The notes: generated by a model not told the origin, from the letters alone. 64,000 nucleotides of DNA from Ophiodon elongatus (GCA_016806645.1 JACSYO010001717.1:58501-122500); one strand, 5' to 3'. Positions 35,886 through 47,460 are shown, numbered from the stretch's first letter. Numbers and translations: made by a program.

Positions 35886-36032
35886 AGTATATTATTACAT
35901 ATAGATGGCCAAAGTGCAATAACGTTGTTTTTGTATATTTTTCTTTTTTCTTTTTTTTGTATTTTTTTTTATTTTGTATTATGTATCCTTAACAAATAGC
36001 ATTCTGCAATTTTGTATTCTCAAAAAAGTGAA

Positions 36033-36509
36033 TTTTTCAGATTCAAGGTTTTAATAATAATAATAATAATACATTTTATTTATATAGCACTTTTCAAAAT
36101 TCTCAAAGGCACTTTACAAAACATTAAAATCATCATAAAAAAGCTATATATTAAAAACATGGAACATACATTAGTCATAAATTAAAAGCACTTGTGATTT
36201 GAATATAGAAAGGTCAGTGCAGTCTCAGATGTGTTTGGGGAGAGAGTTCCAGAGGGAGGGGGCAGCTATGGAGAAGGCTCTGTCCCCCCATGTCCGGTGT
36301 TTGGTCCTGAGTGGGATAGACAGGAGGTTGGCATCAGTGGAGCGGAGCCCACGGGATGGAGTGTGGTGGTGGAGCAGGTCGGTGATGGAGTGTGGTGGAG
36401 CAGGTCGGTGAGGTAGGAGGGGGCCTGGTTATGGAGGGCTTTGTGAGTGAGGAGAAGGACTTTGTATTGTATCCGTTGTGGGACGGGGAGCCAATGGATA
36501 TGACATTAT
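36033..36509 (-). mobile_element. L2/Maui-like LINE 3' fragment
   Basis: Minus-strand reading gives a degraded 'HWLPVPQRIQYKVLLLTHKAL', '..SLWNSLPKH', then the 'aagtgctatataaataaaatg'-type tail (36060-36110) and (TTA)n. The RT C-terminus is the common L2 form. The Gmr1-like element sits immediately at its truncated 5' side. Confidence 0.75.
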
Positions 36510-36514
36510 TAGAT

Positions 36515-36832
36515 TGTGGTGGCGGGGGCGTGGTTGGGCTCAGCTGCAGAGGGGACAGAGTGGGGGAGTGGTTCAGGGAACGGGGCCAGGAAGAGGCTTA
36601 ATCAGCCTCACCTGGAGGCAATTGGCCTCATCTGGAGCCAATAGGTGAAGTGTGGCTCTCCCATATTAACACCAGTAGGAACGGGTGGGAGTGAGAGTGA
36701 GAGGGAGTGGGAGGAGACATGGGCTGGCAGAGCTACAGAGTGGTGCTAATAAAACACTGTTAAAACGTTACTTGAGTGTGCTGGCTTTATTGTACACAAA
36801 GGAACCCACCGTGGTAACACGAAGTTGTTACA
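36515..36832 (+). repeat. 5' LTR of the Gmr1-like element
   Basis: 318 bp starting TGTGGTGGCGGGGGCGTGG and ending GAAGTTGTTACA. Contains a TATTAA box (about 36664) and AATAAA (about 36749). Longer than the 3' LTR by about 30 bp, because of a 20-bp segment near 36613-36632 and a gagtga expansion near 36690. Confidence 0.93.
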
Positions 36833-36837
36833 CTGCA

Positions 36838-36966
36838 CCCCTCAGCAAGGTTCAAGGTTCAAGGTTTTTTATTTGCCATTTGTGCATAGACCAACAGTCC
36901 AGACACATTGGAATTCTTGTGCAGGGCTCTCTCAGAGTCAACAGTTTAGTAAATAAAAACACACTA
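36838..36966 (+). repeat. Short repeat insertion just inside the 5' LTR
   Basis: 'caaggttcaaggttttttatttgcc' to 'gtcaacagtttagtaaataaaaac'. The 'ttcaaggtttttatttgcca' text is common in fish non-autonomous repeats and lies where the primer-binding site and gag start should be. It may have displaced them. Confidence 0.5.
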
Positions 36967-37055
36967 TACTAAGAAAAAGAAAAAGAAAACACTACATGTG
37001 TGGCTGGCCTGCTGCTGAGTGGGCGGTCTGGCTTTTGCCTCGTCTGTCCGGGTAG

Positions 37056-37740
37056 GTGCAGACAGCAGCCCTGGGGCTGCCACCGACAGCCAGCCACAGT
37101 TACGCGGACGTACGTAAAGCTGTCATGGATCACCTGGGCCTGTCGCCGGAGGACCACCGCCGGAGGTTCCGCGAGGCCAGGCTGGGGCTCAAGGACCGGC
37201 CGTTCGCGTACGCACAGCGGCTAAAGGACGCTGCAACCAGGTGGCTGCAACCCTGGAGCCCAGGAGCGGTGCAGGAAGTGGTGGAGAAGGTGGTCCTGGA
37301 GCAATTTGTGGGCGGGCTGCCAGCCCGAACATCAGAATGGGTCCGCTGCCACCGCCCTACGGCACTGGAGACCGCCGTCACCCGCAGCAGAGGACCACCT
37401 GGCGGTTCATCCCAGCGGTCAGGGGGACAGTGGGCGCACGATGGCCTCAGCCTGGCTGACGCCTGCCCCTCGGAGGAGGCTATCTCCGCAGTCCCTGACG
37501 TGGCCCATGCCAACTCTGCGGTCGACACCCCTCCTCCGGTTCCCCGACCCACCGACCCCAGCAAACCCCGGCACTCTTCCCAACCTACAGGGGGCCCCTC
37601 AAACATCAGGGCAGGAGTGTTGGAGGTGCGGGCAGCCCGGACACTTCCGGAGGGAGTGTCCCCTGATGGAAGTGGGCCAGGTAATTTGGGTTGCCAGCTC
37701 TCCAACACCCTCCCCCGGTCCGTGAGTGACGTACCGTGTT
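37056..37740 (+). pseudogene. gag of the Gmr1-like element (frameshifted)
   Basis: Open from 37056. 'YADVRKAVMDHLGLSPEDHR', then 'FAYAQRLKDAATRWL' and 'LEQFVGGLP' resemble the SCAN-like capsid of Gmr1-type gags. The CCHC knuckle CWRCGQPGHFRREC (37618-37659) lies in the +1 frame relative to the capsid and protease frame, so at least two indels surround it. The N-terminus is missing. Confidence 0.8.
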
Positions 37741-39475
37741 CCGGTAAGAATCCAGGGGCACATCAGGCGATGGTGGATTCGGGCTGTACACAGTCTATGA
37801 TTCACCAGAGTCTGGTTCGACCCGGAGCATTGATGGAGGCATTGTGGGTGAAAATTAGGTGTGTGCATGGGGACGTTCATGAGTATCCCATGGTGTCAGT
37901 AGAAATTAGATACATGGGGAAAACACATAGGGTAAAGGTTGCGGTTAGCTCGCGCCTTACGCACCCCCTAATCTTGGGAACAGATTGGCCGGGGTTTAAT
38001 AATTTAATGGGGCAGGCTGCGGGGGTGCGTTCACGACAGACAGGGTCATGCGGTATGTGTGCTGTGCTCAGCGGTGACGCGAGATTGCCCGACACTGCGG
38101 ACGGGGAGGGGAAACCGGCGGAGCCTCCCGTGGAGACTCCCGCGGAGAATCCACCGGGTCCCGAATTGCACTCCATGGAAGATTTTCCACTCGAGCAGTT
38201 TCAGGATGATACTCTACGCTCGGCCTTCGACCAAGTGATAAGAATTGATGGTCAGTTGGTGCACCCCGACGCAGCACAGTCATATCTGCACTTTTCATTG
38301 ATTAGGGACAGGCTGTATAGAGTAAGTTGTGACACTCAGACAGGTCAGGAAAACACCCGATTGCTGGTGCCGAAAAGTCGCCGGGAAATTATTTTCCAGG
38401 CGGCTCACTATAACCCGATGGCTGGCCACATGGGATATGAGAAAATGCTAGACTGGATAATGGCCCGATTTTATTGGCCGGGCAGATCGGGGGATGTGCG
38501 CCGTTGGTGTGCATCCTGCCCGGAGTGTCAATTGGTAAACCACCCGGCCATTCTGAGGGCTCCCTTGCGTCCGCTGCCATTAATGGAGGTACCGTTCGAG
38601 CGAATCGGCATGGACCTCAGCGGGCCATTTCACCGGAGCGCACGCGGATATCGCTTTGTGTTAGTCCTGGTGGATTACGCAGCACGATATCCGGAGGCAG
38701 TGCCATTGCGCTGCAATTCATTCGACCTGAAACCTCTGTTTGAGGTCATCTCCCAAGTCGGAATCCCGAAAGAGATTCTGACTGACCAGGGCACTTCGTT
38801 CATGTCGAGAACACTGAGAGAAGTTTACGGGTTACTGGGCATTAAATCTATTTGGACCATGTGTACCACCCACAGACCGATGGGCTTGTGGAGCATCTGA
38901 ATAAGACTTTGAAATCCATGATCCGTAAATGTTTTTAACGACGATTAACGTAATTGGGATAAATGGCTTGACTCTCTGTTGTTTGCAGTGCAGGAGGTTC
39001 CCCAGGCCTCCACGGGATATTCTCCCTTTGAACTGCTGTTCGGCAGCACACCACGGGGGTGCTCAATCTGATTAAGGAAAACTGGGAGGAAGGTCCGAGC
39101 ACCAGTAAAAATGAGATCCAGTACGTCCTGGACCTGAGGGCAAAACTCCACACACTGGGTCGGATGTCACGTGAGAATTTGCTCCAGGCCCAGGAGCGTC
39201 AACAACGGCTGTACAACAGAGGAGCCAGGCAGAGACAATTCACACCGGGAGAAAAGGTACTTGTATTGCTTCCTTCTTCCAGCTCTAAACTCCTGGCCAA
39301 GTGGCAAGGGCCCTTTGTGGTCACATGGCGAGTGGGGGATGCCGACTATGAGGTGGTGCGTTCTGACAGGGACGGAGCTACACAGATTTACCCCCTCAAG
39401 CTCCTAAAAGCGCGGAGAGAGGCGGAGTTTGTTTCTCTGGTGTCCGCGGTATCTGAGAGAGGAGCTGGGGCCTGA
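37741..39475 (+). pseudogene. protease and integrase of the Gmr1-like element
   Basis: The protease shows 'VDSGCTQSMI' (37773 on) and 'HPLILGTDW'. The integrase follows with the zinc module 'HYNPMAGHMGYEKML...WCASCPEC' (about 38406-38528), the core 'GMDLSGPF' (first Asp) and 'ILTDQGTSF' (second Asp). The frame breaks near 38858, and the third catalytic residue is found in the next frame within 'DGLVEHLNKTLKSM'. The C-terminal domain 'GEKVLVLLPSSSSKLLAKW' runs to 39475, ahead of RT. Confidence 0.9.
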
Positions 39476-39479
39476 GGCC

Positions 39480-40911
39480 CCAAAATCCACCAATCCGGCC
39501 TCGCTCCTTTGTGAAGACCATCTCTCTGGTACCCAGAGAACAGACATTGCCCATTTGCAAGAGCAGTTTGCTGACGTGTTCTCCCTCCTGCCAGGTCGTA
39601 CAAACCTCATAGTGCACCATATTGAGACTCCTCCGGGTGTGGCGGTGCGGTCGCGACCCTACTGGTTACCTGAACACAAAAGAAAAGTGGTTCAGAGGGA
39701 ATTAGCTGCCATGCTGGAGATGGGGGTAATAGAAGAGTCCAACAGTGCCTGGTGTAGCCCCATCGTTCTTGTTGTTAAAAGGATGGGTATATACGGTTCT
39801 GTGTGGACTATCGCAGGGTGAACGATGTGTCACGTTTCAATGCGTACCCAATGCCCCGGGTCGACGAACTCCTGGACCGACTAGGCACTGCACGTTTTTT
39901 TACGACACTGGATTTAACCAAGGGCTACTGGCAGATTCCTCTGTCGCCAGAGTCCAGGGAAAAGACGGCCTTCTCCACTCCGTATGGGTTACACCAATTC
40001 ACCACACTTCCCTTTGGGTTGTTCGGGGCCCAAGCCACTTTCCGACGCCTCATGGAACGGGTGCTGCGTCCGCACGCTGCATATGCTGCCGCCTACTTGG
40101 ATGATGTAATCATCCACAGCACCACCTGGGCGGAGCATGTGCGGCGGATGGGCACGGTGCTGGAGTCCCTGAGGCAGGCGGGGCTCACCGCCAACCCAGG
40201 GAAGTGTGCAGTTGGACGGAGGGAGGTACGGTATCTGGGGTACCACTTGGGTGGTGGACGGGTGCGCCCTCAGGTGGACAAGACCGCCGCTATCGCAGCC
40301 TGCCCGCAGCCCAAGACTAAAAAAGAGGTGAGGTAGTTCTTGGGGCTGGTGGGTTATTAGACGGTTCATCCCGAACTTCGCAGATCTGACCAGCCCCTTG
40401 GCCGACCTGACCCGGAAAGGTGCCTCAGATCCGGTCCAGTGGACGGAGCAGTGCCAGTTGGTGTTTGAGAAGGTAAAACAGGCTCTCTGTGGGGAACCAC
40501 TCCTACATACACCTAACTTCGCTCTTCCCTTTACTCTGCAGACTGATGCCTCGAACAGAGGGCTGGGGGCCGTTTTGTCCCAGTATGTACGGGGGGGTTG
40601 ACCGCCCTGTCCTATACATCAGCCGGAAGCTGTCTGAGAGGGAGGCCAGGTACAGCACGGTGGAGAAGGAGTGCCTGGCCATCCGGTGGGCGGTCGACTC
40701 CCTGCGCTACTACCTCCTGGGACGCTCATTCACCCTCTGTTCGGACCACGCTCCGCTCCAGTGGCTACACCGCATGAAAGATACCAACGCCCAGATCACT
40801 CGGTGGTATCTGGTTCTACAGCCTTTTAATTTCAAAGTGGTCCATAGGCCAGGGGCGCAGATGACCGTGGCCGACTTCCTCTCCCGCTCTCACGGGGGGC
40901 ATGGGGAGTAG
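39480..40911 (+). pseudogene. reverse transcriptase and RNase H of the Gmr1-like element
   Basis: Linker 'FADVFSLLPGRTN', then RT motifs 'EESNSAWCSPIVLV', 'DYRRVND', 'FFTTLDLTKGYWQIPLS', 'LPFGLFGAQATF' and 'AYLDDVIIHS'. A nonsense TAG at 40330-40332 replaces a codon in the conserved 'EVR-FLGLVGYY' box. RNase H follows: 'LQTDASNRGLGAVLSQ', 'EKECLAIRWAVDSLRYYL', 'DHAPLQWL', ending 'VADFLSRSHGG' at 40911. A further frameshift lies near 40590. Confidence 0.92.
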
Positions 40912-40955
40912 GTTAGGCCGGATGGCTCCCCGGCCTAAGTCGGGCGGTGGGGGTA

Positions 40956-41243
40956 TGTGGTGGCGGGGGCGTGGTTAGGCTTAGCTGCAGAGGGGACAGA
41001 GTGGGGGAGTGGTTCAGGGAACGGGGCTGGGAAGAGGCTTAATCAGCCTCACCTGGAGCCAATCGGTGGAGTGTGGCTCTCCCATATTAACGCCCGTAGG
41101 AACGGGTGGAAGTGGGAGTGGCAGGAGACACGGGCTGGCAGAGCTACAGAGTGGTGCTAATAAAACACTGTTAAAATGTTACTTGAGTGTGCTGGCTTTA
41201 TTGTACACAAAGGAACCCACCGTGGTAACACGAAGTTGTTACA
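40956..41243 (+). repeat. 3' LTR of the Gmr1-like element
   Basis: 288 bp, same ends as the 5' LTR, preceded by a purine-rich GGCGGTGGGGGTA (polypurine tract). Apart from indels the two LTRs differ at only a modest number of sites. Confidence 0.93.
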
Positions 41244-41281
41244 TAGATGTTAATACAACATTATTAGATGTTAATACTGAT

Positions 41282-41718
41282 GTGTAATGTAGTATATTTT
41301 GCTCTGTAATGCATGAAGATAACATATGTGAAGGGGCCTGTGACTGTGGAATGTCGGATCCATTGATGTTTGTTGCACATGGGATAATCATTAGGTACCC
41401 CCGCTGGGAAATGCTCCTTGACCTGGAGGATGGAGGAGTAGCTGTGCCTATGTCCGAAACATGTCTTTTATTGGGGGCCCTCTTTATGACGTCATTATAT
41501 ACTCAAGTCTGGGGCGTAAACAACAACCATATATAAGTGATCGGGAGATCCCCGACGGTTAGAGTTCTGTTCGACTTTGGGACTCTCCGGGTGTTCATGA
41601 CGCCCGTCTTGACATATGTTGCTTGTTTGTAATAAACTTCATTATACCAGCAAGAACAGTGTCCGCGGAGATTCCTTCATCATCACTCCAACATCACTGT
41701 CGCTTGAAATATACAACA
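41282..41718 (+). mobile_element. Possible solo LTR (unassigned family)
   Basis: TATATAAGTG at 41532 is followed about 100 bp later by AATAAA (41631-41636) and then a GT-rich/C-rich region ending 'gaaatatacaaca', the order of a U3-R-U5. No matching target duplication could be fixed, so boundaries are provisional. It could instead be another class of repeat with an internal promoter. Confidence 0.4.
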
Positions 41719-41876
41719 GTAAGCAACATTTTATTGTTGCAACTGTTCAAGTTGTAACTAACCGAAGGGTCACAAGACAAATCTGAAGGGTCAGATAGGA
41801 CTAATGAGAGAGGGAAGAAGAAAACAAAAGTACTTACACACACAAAAGAAAAAAAATCCAGATTAGAGAGAAAAAT

Positions 41877-41877
<1 letters not shown>

Positions 41878-41903
<26 letters not shown>
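41878..41903. repeat. (GT)n microsatellite
   Basis: 13 GT units. Confidence 0.9.
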
Positions 41904-41907
<4 letters not shown>

Positions 41908-44578
41908 ATGACCCTTTCTGTGAGGTTCAGAGGGGGGATGTACTCTTCGGTAGAATTGCGGACGACTCATAGACATCTGAAACATGACGAGGAGAAGCAG
42001 CAGTTTTTTCACAAGGGGTCCAAAGCTCAAAAAGGTTGTGAGCCACGGATTACCTCTCTATCAATGCATTGTATTTTAAAAGCTTCTCATATGTTTAGTA
42101 AAATGTAAATAGTTAATTTGTAAGTAACTAGCAACTGCGGCTGCCAGATAAATATAGTGGAGTAAAAAGTGCGATACGTCTCTATTCAACGTGGAGTTCT
42201 GAAAACCACGCCCTCAAAGTAAGACAGATGGAGTATTCATAAGGATTATTAATAATTTACAGAAACAATGCCTGCAAAGACCACCTTCCACCCTCTCTTC
42301 TCTGTCTCTGTCACACATACGGGCGACGCAGCGCTCATCTCTGTCAGTGTCTCAGTCTAAAAGCCCAAAAGTCTAAATGTATTGGAAAAACAGATGTAAT
42401 CATTTCCAAAATTCTAAACGTTTTTATCTAATGACTCATTCTGCTTCAATCCATATTCGGTGACGTTTAGCCTTCCAAACACTTAATTCTCATCACGTTC
42501 AAAACGGTTTCCTCTCCAGCAATCTAACAGCACCATACTCTAAATGTGTACAACCACAATAACAAGAACTCCCATCTTTTTAGGGTGATGACATCATCAA
42601 ATGTGACGACAGACAATTGAGGCTTCATTCGAAAACCTCAATGTAAGCTTTGAATAAAAAAGATAAATAATGATATTCTGTGCAGCCCAATAAATTTGCA
42701 TGAATAAACGTATATGGGTACTGATGCTGCTCCAAGTCCAAATCCAGCAACACTAATGTGTACTGTGATGTGGTTCCCCTTTTCTTCTTCACGTACAAGA
42801 TTAAAATGATGCAAATGATGTCAGCATGTTTCTGTTGTCTTCTCTCTTTAGAGAAGTAACAAAGTAATCAGATTACATTACTAATATGTTGTGATACTTG
42901 GACTAGGTTTGTGATTACATTTTTAACAGGTAAACAGTAATTGTATCATTTTACATGTTAAAGTAACCCTCCCAACATTTCATATTAATTGTATGTTTTG
43001 TATGTTTATAGATTATATTTATTGTCCAAATCCCTGTTGATTCTTTTGGGAAACCTGTTTAGTTTTAACGTTGCACTATAAATATTTTACTGTGGAGCAC
43101 CTTGAGGTTTTTTTTGTTTTTTAAAGTGTGCAATACAAATAAAATCAAATGTAATAATAATTTTTATTTTTAATATTATTATTGTTATTATTACTATGGT
43201 TGGTTGGGGTGATCACTGTTAATCTACACAGCCACACACTAGACAGTTGTGAACTATTATGTCAGTGATAGCAGACGATACTGATGAGATTATAAATGTT
43301 ATGTACAATTGTGGGTATTTATTTTATCCTTTTTACTCCCTGATTTTGACGTCTTCCAGGCTTTTGCCTCAGGAGATGAGAGGTCATTGTCAAATAGTCT
43401 ATTAATATAGTCTTTTGGCAGTTTTTGTCAGAACAGCTTCAATGACAATATGAAATGTTTGATGAATAAATCTGTGAGATATGATCTCTGCTTGCGTTCC
43501 TCTGATTTCATGTGTTTTCATGTTCCATCTTTAATCCTTAATGATTCAGTGTAAATGTAATCTATCGGGCTGAACCCCCATGTAGACGCCCTCTTTGTTG
43601 ACCTTTTTTTTTTACCTTCTCCGTCTTCCACTGGTAACCTCCGTGTCACATTGCTATGAATTGTGGGTCATTCCCTGAGGCAAAGTCTGCAGAAATGTGG
43701 ACTTAAAGGGCTCCAGGCGTTCGTGAGAGAGCCCTCAAACACTCAACGATGAGACGGTGGGGCAGCCCTAAACCCTCACGGGCATTTTACGGGAGCAGAG
43801 TCTCAGAGTCTGAGCCGGTCTGGGACTGTGAAGGTTTTGGGATTTGGGCCCCCGACACTTAAGAAGTCCCTCTTCACTTCACCAGTCCTCCTAAAGAGGG
43901 CAATACAGGACTGCAGTTGTGTAAGTGGAGTCCTGCTCTGGAGCGCAGAGCACATTGCTAATTCCACTCAGCCACGAGCTGCTGGATGCCTGCTGGCCAA
44001 ATGTTTGACTCAGTGGCTCTTCTCTGTGTGTGTGAATGTCTGATTAAAACGTCTCATGACCTGGCTGTGACACTCGCGGTTGGCGAACTCGTAGTTTGAC
44101 AGTCTGCAAACAAACCCCACTGATGCTCTGAGAGAGAAACGAGAAGAAGAAGAAAAAAGGAGACAAAAAAAAGGCAAGCGGGTTAAGAACTTCCATAAAT
44201 GAACCTCCTATTCAAAAGGGGCTTACCGTGCCTCCTGGCACAATGACTGTTCTTACACATCATCCTCCGCCACTTTGGAGTTGATTTCCTCATTTTCTCC
44301 GCTCCGCTCTCAGATGAGTAGCTGGGGGCGACGCTGCAGATAAGTGGAGCAAGGAATACAGGGGGAGCGCGAGGGAGATGGATGGATGGAGGGGAGGGAG
44401 GGGCAGGTGGTGGTGGTGGGGGGGGGGAGGCTATGCTGCTTAACTCAGTTCCTAACTCAGGGATTTATGTAAACAAGTGCATGAGTAAGGAACGGTGCTA
44501 CACGGCACACAAACAGAACCCCAAAAAGCTTAGGTCGGTATATATGCATTAGAATACCTGTTAGATCAACCCCTCAGC
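41904..44578. other. Intergenic, no gene recognised
   Basis: Contains at 43070-43165 (+) a short LINE-like tail ('gagcaccttgagg...caatacaaataaaatc') and otherwise non-coding AT-rich sequence. A G-run lies at 44410-44428. Confidence 0.5.
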
Positions 44579-45748
44579 CATGATGGACATCACATCATGA
44601 TGGACATCACATCATGATGGACATTACATTATGATGGACATCACATCATGATGGACATTACATCATGATGGACATCACATCATGATGGACATCACATCAT
44701 GATGGACATTACATTATGATGGACATCACATCATGATGGACATTACATCATCATGGACATCACATCATGATGGACATCACATCATGATGGACATTACATT
44801 ATGATGGACATCACATCATGATGGACATCACATTATGATGGACATCACATCATGATGGACATCACATCATGATGGACATTACATTATGATGGACATCACA
44901 TCATGATGGACATCACATCATGATGGACATTACATTATGATGGACATTACATCATGATGGACATCACATCATGATGGACATTACATCATGATGGACATTA
45001 CATCATGATGGACATCACATCATGATGGACATTACATTATGATGGACATTACATCATCATGGACATCACATCATGATGGACATTACATCATGATGGACAT
45101 CACATCATGATGGACATTACATCATGATGGACATCACATCATGATGGACATCACATCATGATGGACATTACATCATGATGGACATTACATTATGATGGAC
45201 ATTACATCATCATGGACATTACATTATGATGGACATTACATCATGATGGACATTACATTATGATGGACATCACATCATGATGGACATTACATCATGATGG
45301 ACATCACATCATGATGGACATTACATTATGATGGACATTACATCATCATGGACATCACATCATGATGGACATTACATCATGATGGACATCACATCATGAT
45401 GGACATTACATCATGATGGACATCACATCATGATGGACATCACATCATGATGGACATTACATCATGATGGACATTACATATGATGGACATTACATTATGG
45501 ACATACATATGATGGACATACATCATGATGGACATTACATATGATGGACATCACATCATGATGGACATTACATTATGATGGACATTACATCATCATGGAC
45601 ATCACATCATGATGGACATCACATCATGATGGACATTACATCATGATGGACATTACATCATGATGGACATCACATCATGATGGACATTACATCATCATGG
45701 ACATTACATTATGATGGACATTACATCACGATGGACATCACATCATGA
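44579..45748. repeat. 17-bp satellite array (about 69 units)
   Basis: Unit ATGATGGACATCACATC. Nearly all variation is at two positions (C or T after GACAT, and C or T at the unit end), with rare CATCATGG variants. Each CATCATGATG junction is a 10-bp perfect palindrome. A patch near 45475-45545 has shortened units. Larger blocks repeat, so expansion was by multi-unit duplication. Confidence 0.97.
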
Positions 45749-45759
45749 TGTAAATGATC

Positions 45760-46690
45760 AGGGCGCAAGTAAACAAGCACATTTTACTGGTTATGTCACT
45801 GCTCATAGGGACTATTTATTTTGTAGAAAGTAGTTCCAGTGAAAGCCTGTTCAGAAGGAGGGTTTATTAGCAGCTGCTTTACCAAAAGTCCGACATGTTT
45901 TGTTTTGTTTTCCTTCCTGTCATAAATGTTTGTCCATCTCGCACGTCGCTCGTCTCTTCTGAATAAATCTCTCCTCTCCTGAATCTTAATCAGAACGTGC
46001 TCGTTTCTTCTGCCGTTCCCAAATGAAGCAGATTCCAGACTCGACCGGTCTCTGGTGGAAAACAAAAAGTTAGGAGGGCATTTCTCCAGTAATCAATCAC
46101 GCAATGCCACGCATAACTTAATCCCGTCCTTTAGAACCGACACCACAGAGTGCTGCAGGAATGGATCCTAAAACCTCATGAGTTATTTCGTTGTTGTTGT
46201 TGTCGTCTCGAAGAAAATGGAATCTGGGCCAAAAGTTCTATATAAAACCACAAACAGAGCGCAGCCAAAAGAAACCGTGCTGTGTGTTCTGTGTGTCTGT
46301 CCGCTACGTCTCAGCACTATGGACAGCACCGCTCCCACCAAGCACCCCGTAATCAAGACACAGCCGTTTCCCCGTTTCACAGCACCAACCGCTGGGCTGC
46401 GGGGCTTTCAGTAATCATATGCTCACATGTTGAAACATCAAAAAGCATTAAATCACTTGCCGCCATATGGCGCCTCTACCTAAGAGCGATCCATGTGTTT
46501 GCATTGTGAGTTAAACGTTGCAGTGCTATTGGTTAAAAATCACTAAAAGGTGACAACCACTGCTTTAGATAGGCATAAGAAAAGGTCTTTTTTTCTTTTT
46601 TTTTGGGGTTGAACCAAAACTTTAATACATAACCTAGTTATCCCATCAACTGACTGGATTAGACTTTTCAACTGATGCTCGTCATGATGT
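45760..46690. other. Intergenic, no gene recognised
   Basis: Short frames without similarity. A (GTT)n-type run at 46191-46203. Confidence 0.5.
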
Positions 46691-46696
46691 GAGCGT

Positions 46697-46700
46697 GTAA

Positions 46701-46738
<38 letters not shown>

Positions 46739-46746
46739 GTATATAT
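46697..46746. repeat. (TA)n-rich microsatellite with TGTA interruptions
   Basis: Two tracts of TA separated by 'gtatat'. Confidence 0.9.
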
Positions 46747-46756
46747 GAACAATATT

Positions 46757-46814
46757 CATAGTGTAAAACTAACTTTAGATTATGATTCTAAATTAACCCG
46801 GGAACAAACACACG

Positions 46815-46857
<43 letters not shown>

Positions 46858-47145
46858 ACGTCCAACACACACATGAACACACACACAGGTATGAGGGCAA
46901 AGAAGCTCCCTTTAGCAGCATCCAAAAAAAACACAATATTAAAGACACTTTATCATAATTATATTAATTAAATATATATATAAATATATATATATTTAAT
47001 TAATATAATATATAATATAACATATATATGTATATATACACTCAATAAAAAATATTTATAGCGTAAAACAAACTTTTGATTATGTTTCTAAATTAACCCA
47101 GAAACACACGAACACACACAAACACTGAATTCCAACACACACATG

Positions 47146-47206
<61 letters not shown>

Positions 47207-47335
47207 ACGTCCAACACACACATGAACACACACACAGGCGGTTGCATGAGAGCAAAGAAGCTCCCTTTAGCAGCATCCAAAAGAACCCAATATTAAAGAC
47301 ACTTCATCATAATTATTTTAATTATATATATATAT
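46757..47335. repeat. Tandem duplication, period about 300 bp, each copy holding a (CA)n tract
   Basis: Copy 1 (from 46757) and copy 2 (from 47057) share 'gtaaaac.aact.t.gattatg.ttctaaattaaccc', then a CA tract (46817-46856; 47148-47204), then 'actgacgtccaacacacaca', 'agcaaagaagctccctttag' and 'aatattaaagacactt'. Copy 2 has an extra CA-rich stretch and a longer tract. Copies are separated by an AT palindrome. Confidence 0.85.
46963..47008. repeat. AT-rich palindrome between the duplicated copies
   Basis: 'atattaattaaatatata' is mirrored by 'tatatatttaattaatat'. A candidate cruciform-forming site. Confidence 0.75.
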
Positions 47336-47460
47336 ATATATATACATATATATATGTATAGATAAATATACATACCTACATATATATATATTTATATTTA
47401 TTAATATATATATAAATACACACATCATGATCCATTTCAGAAATATATATGTATATATAT
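47320..47460. repeat. TA/CATA-rich low-complexity block
   Basis: Several TA tracts with 'catacctac' spacers. Confidence 0.85.

Larger units (their letters stand above)
36515..41243 (+). mobile_element. Gmr1-like Ty3/gypsy LTR retrotransposon, gag-PR-IN-RT-RH order
   Basis: Complete element boundaries: two LTRs with TG..CA ends and identical TAGAT pentamers at 36510-36514 and 41244-41248 (target duplication). The internal region contains gag with a CCHC knuckle, an aspartic protease (DSG), an integrase (HHCC and DDE) and only then reverse transcriptase and RNase H. Integrase upstream of RT is the order of Ty1/copia elements, yet the RT is clearly gypsy-type ('DLTKGYWQIPL', 'YLDDVIIHS'). This matches the Gmr1 group known from cod and other deuterostomes. 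Frameshifts and a nonsense codon make this copy inactive. Confidence 0.93.

Noticed and set aside
41009..41287. Open frame across the 3' LTR
   Set aside because: LTR is non-coding; a matching frame occurs in the 5' LTR for the same reason.
44579..45748. CRISPR-like regular array
   Set aside because: Units are contiguous 17-mers without unique spacers, in a vertebrate context: a satellite, not CRISPR.
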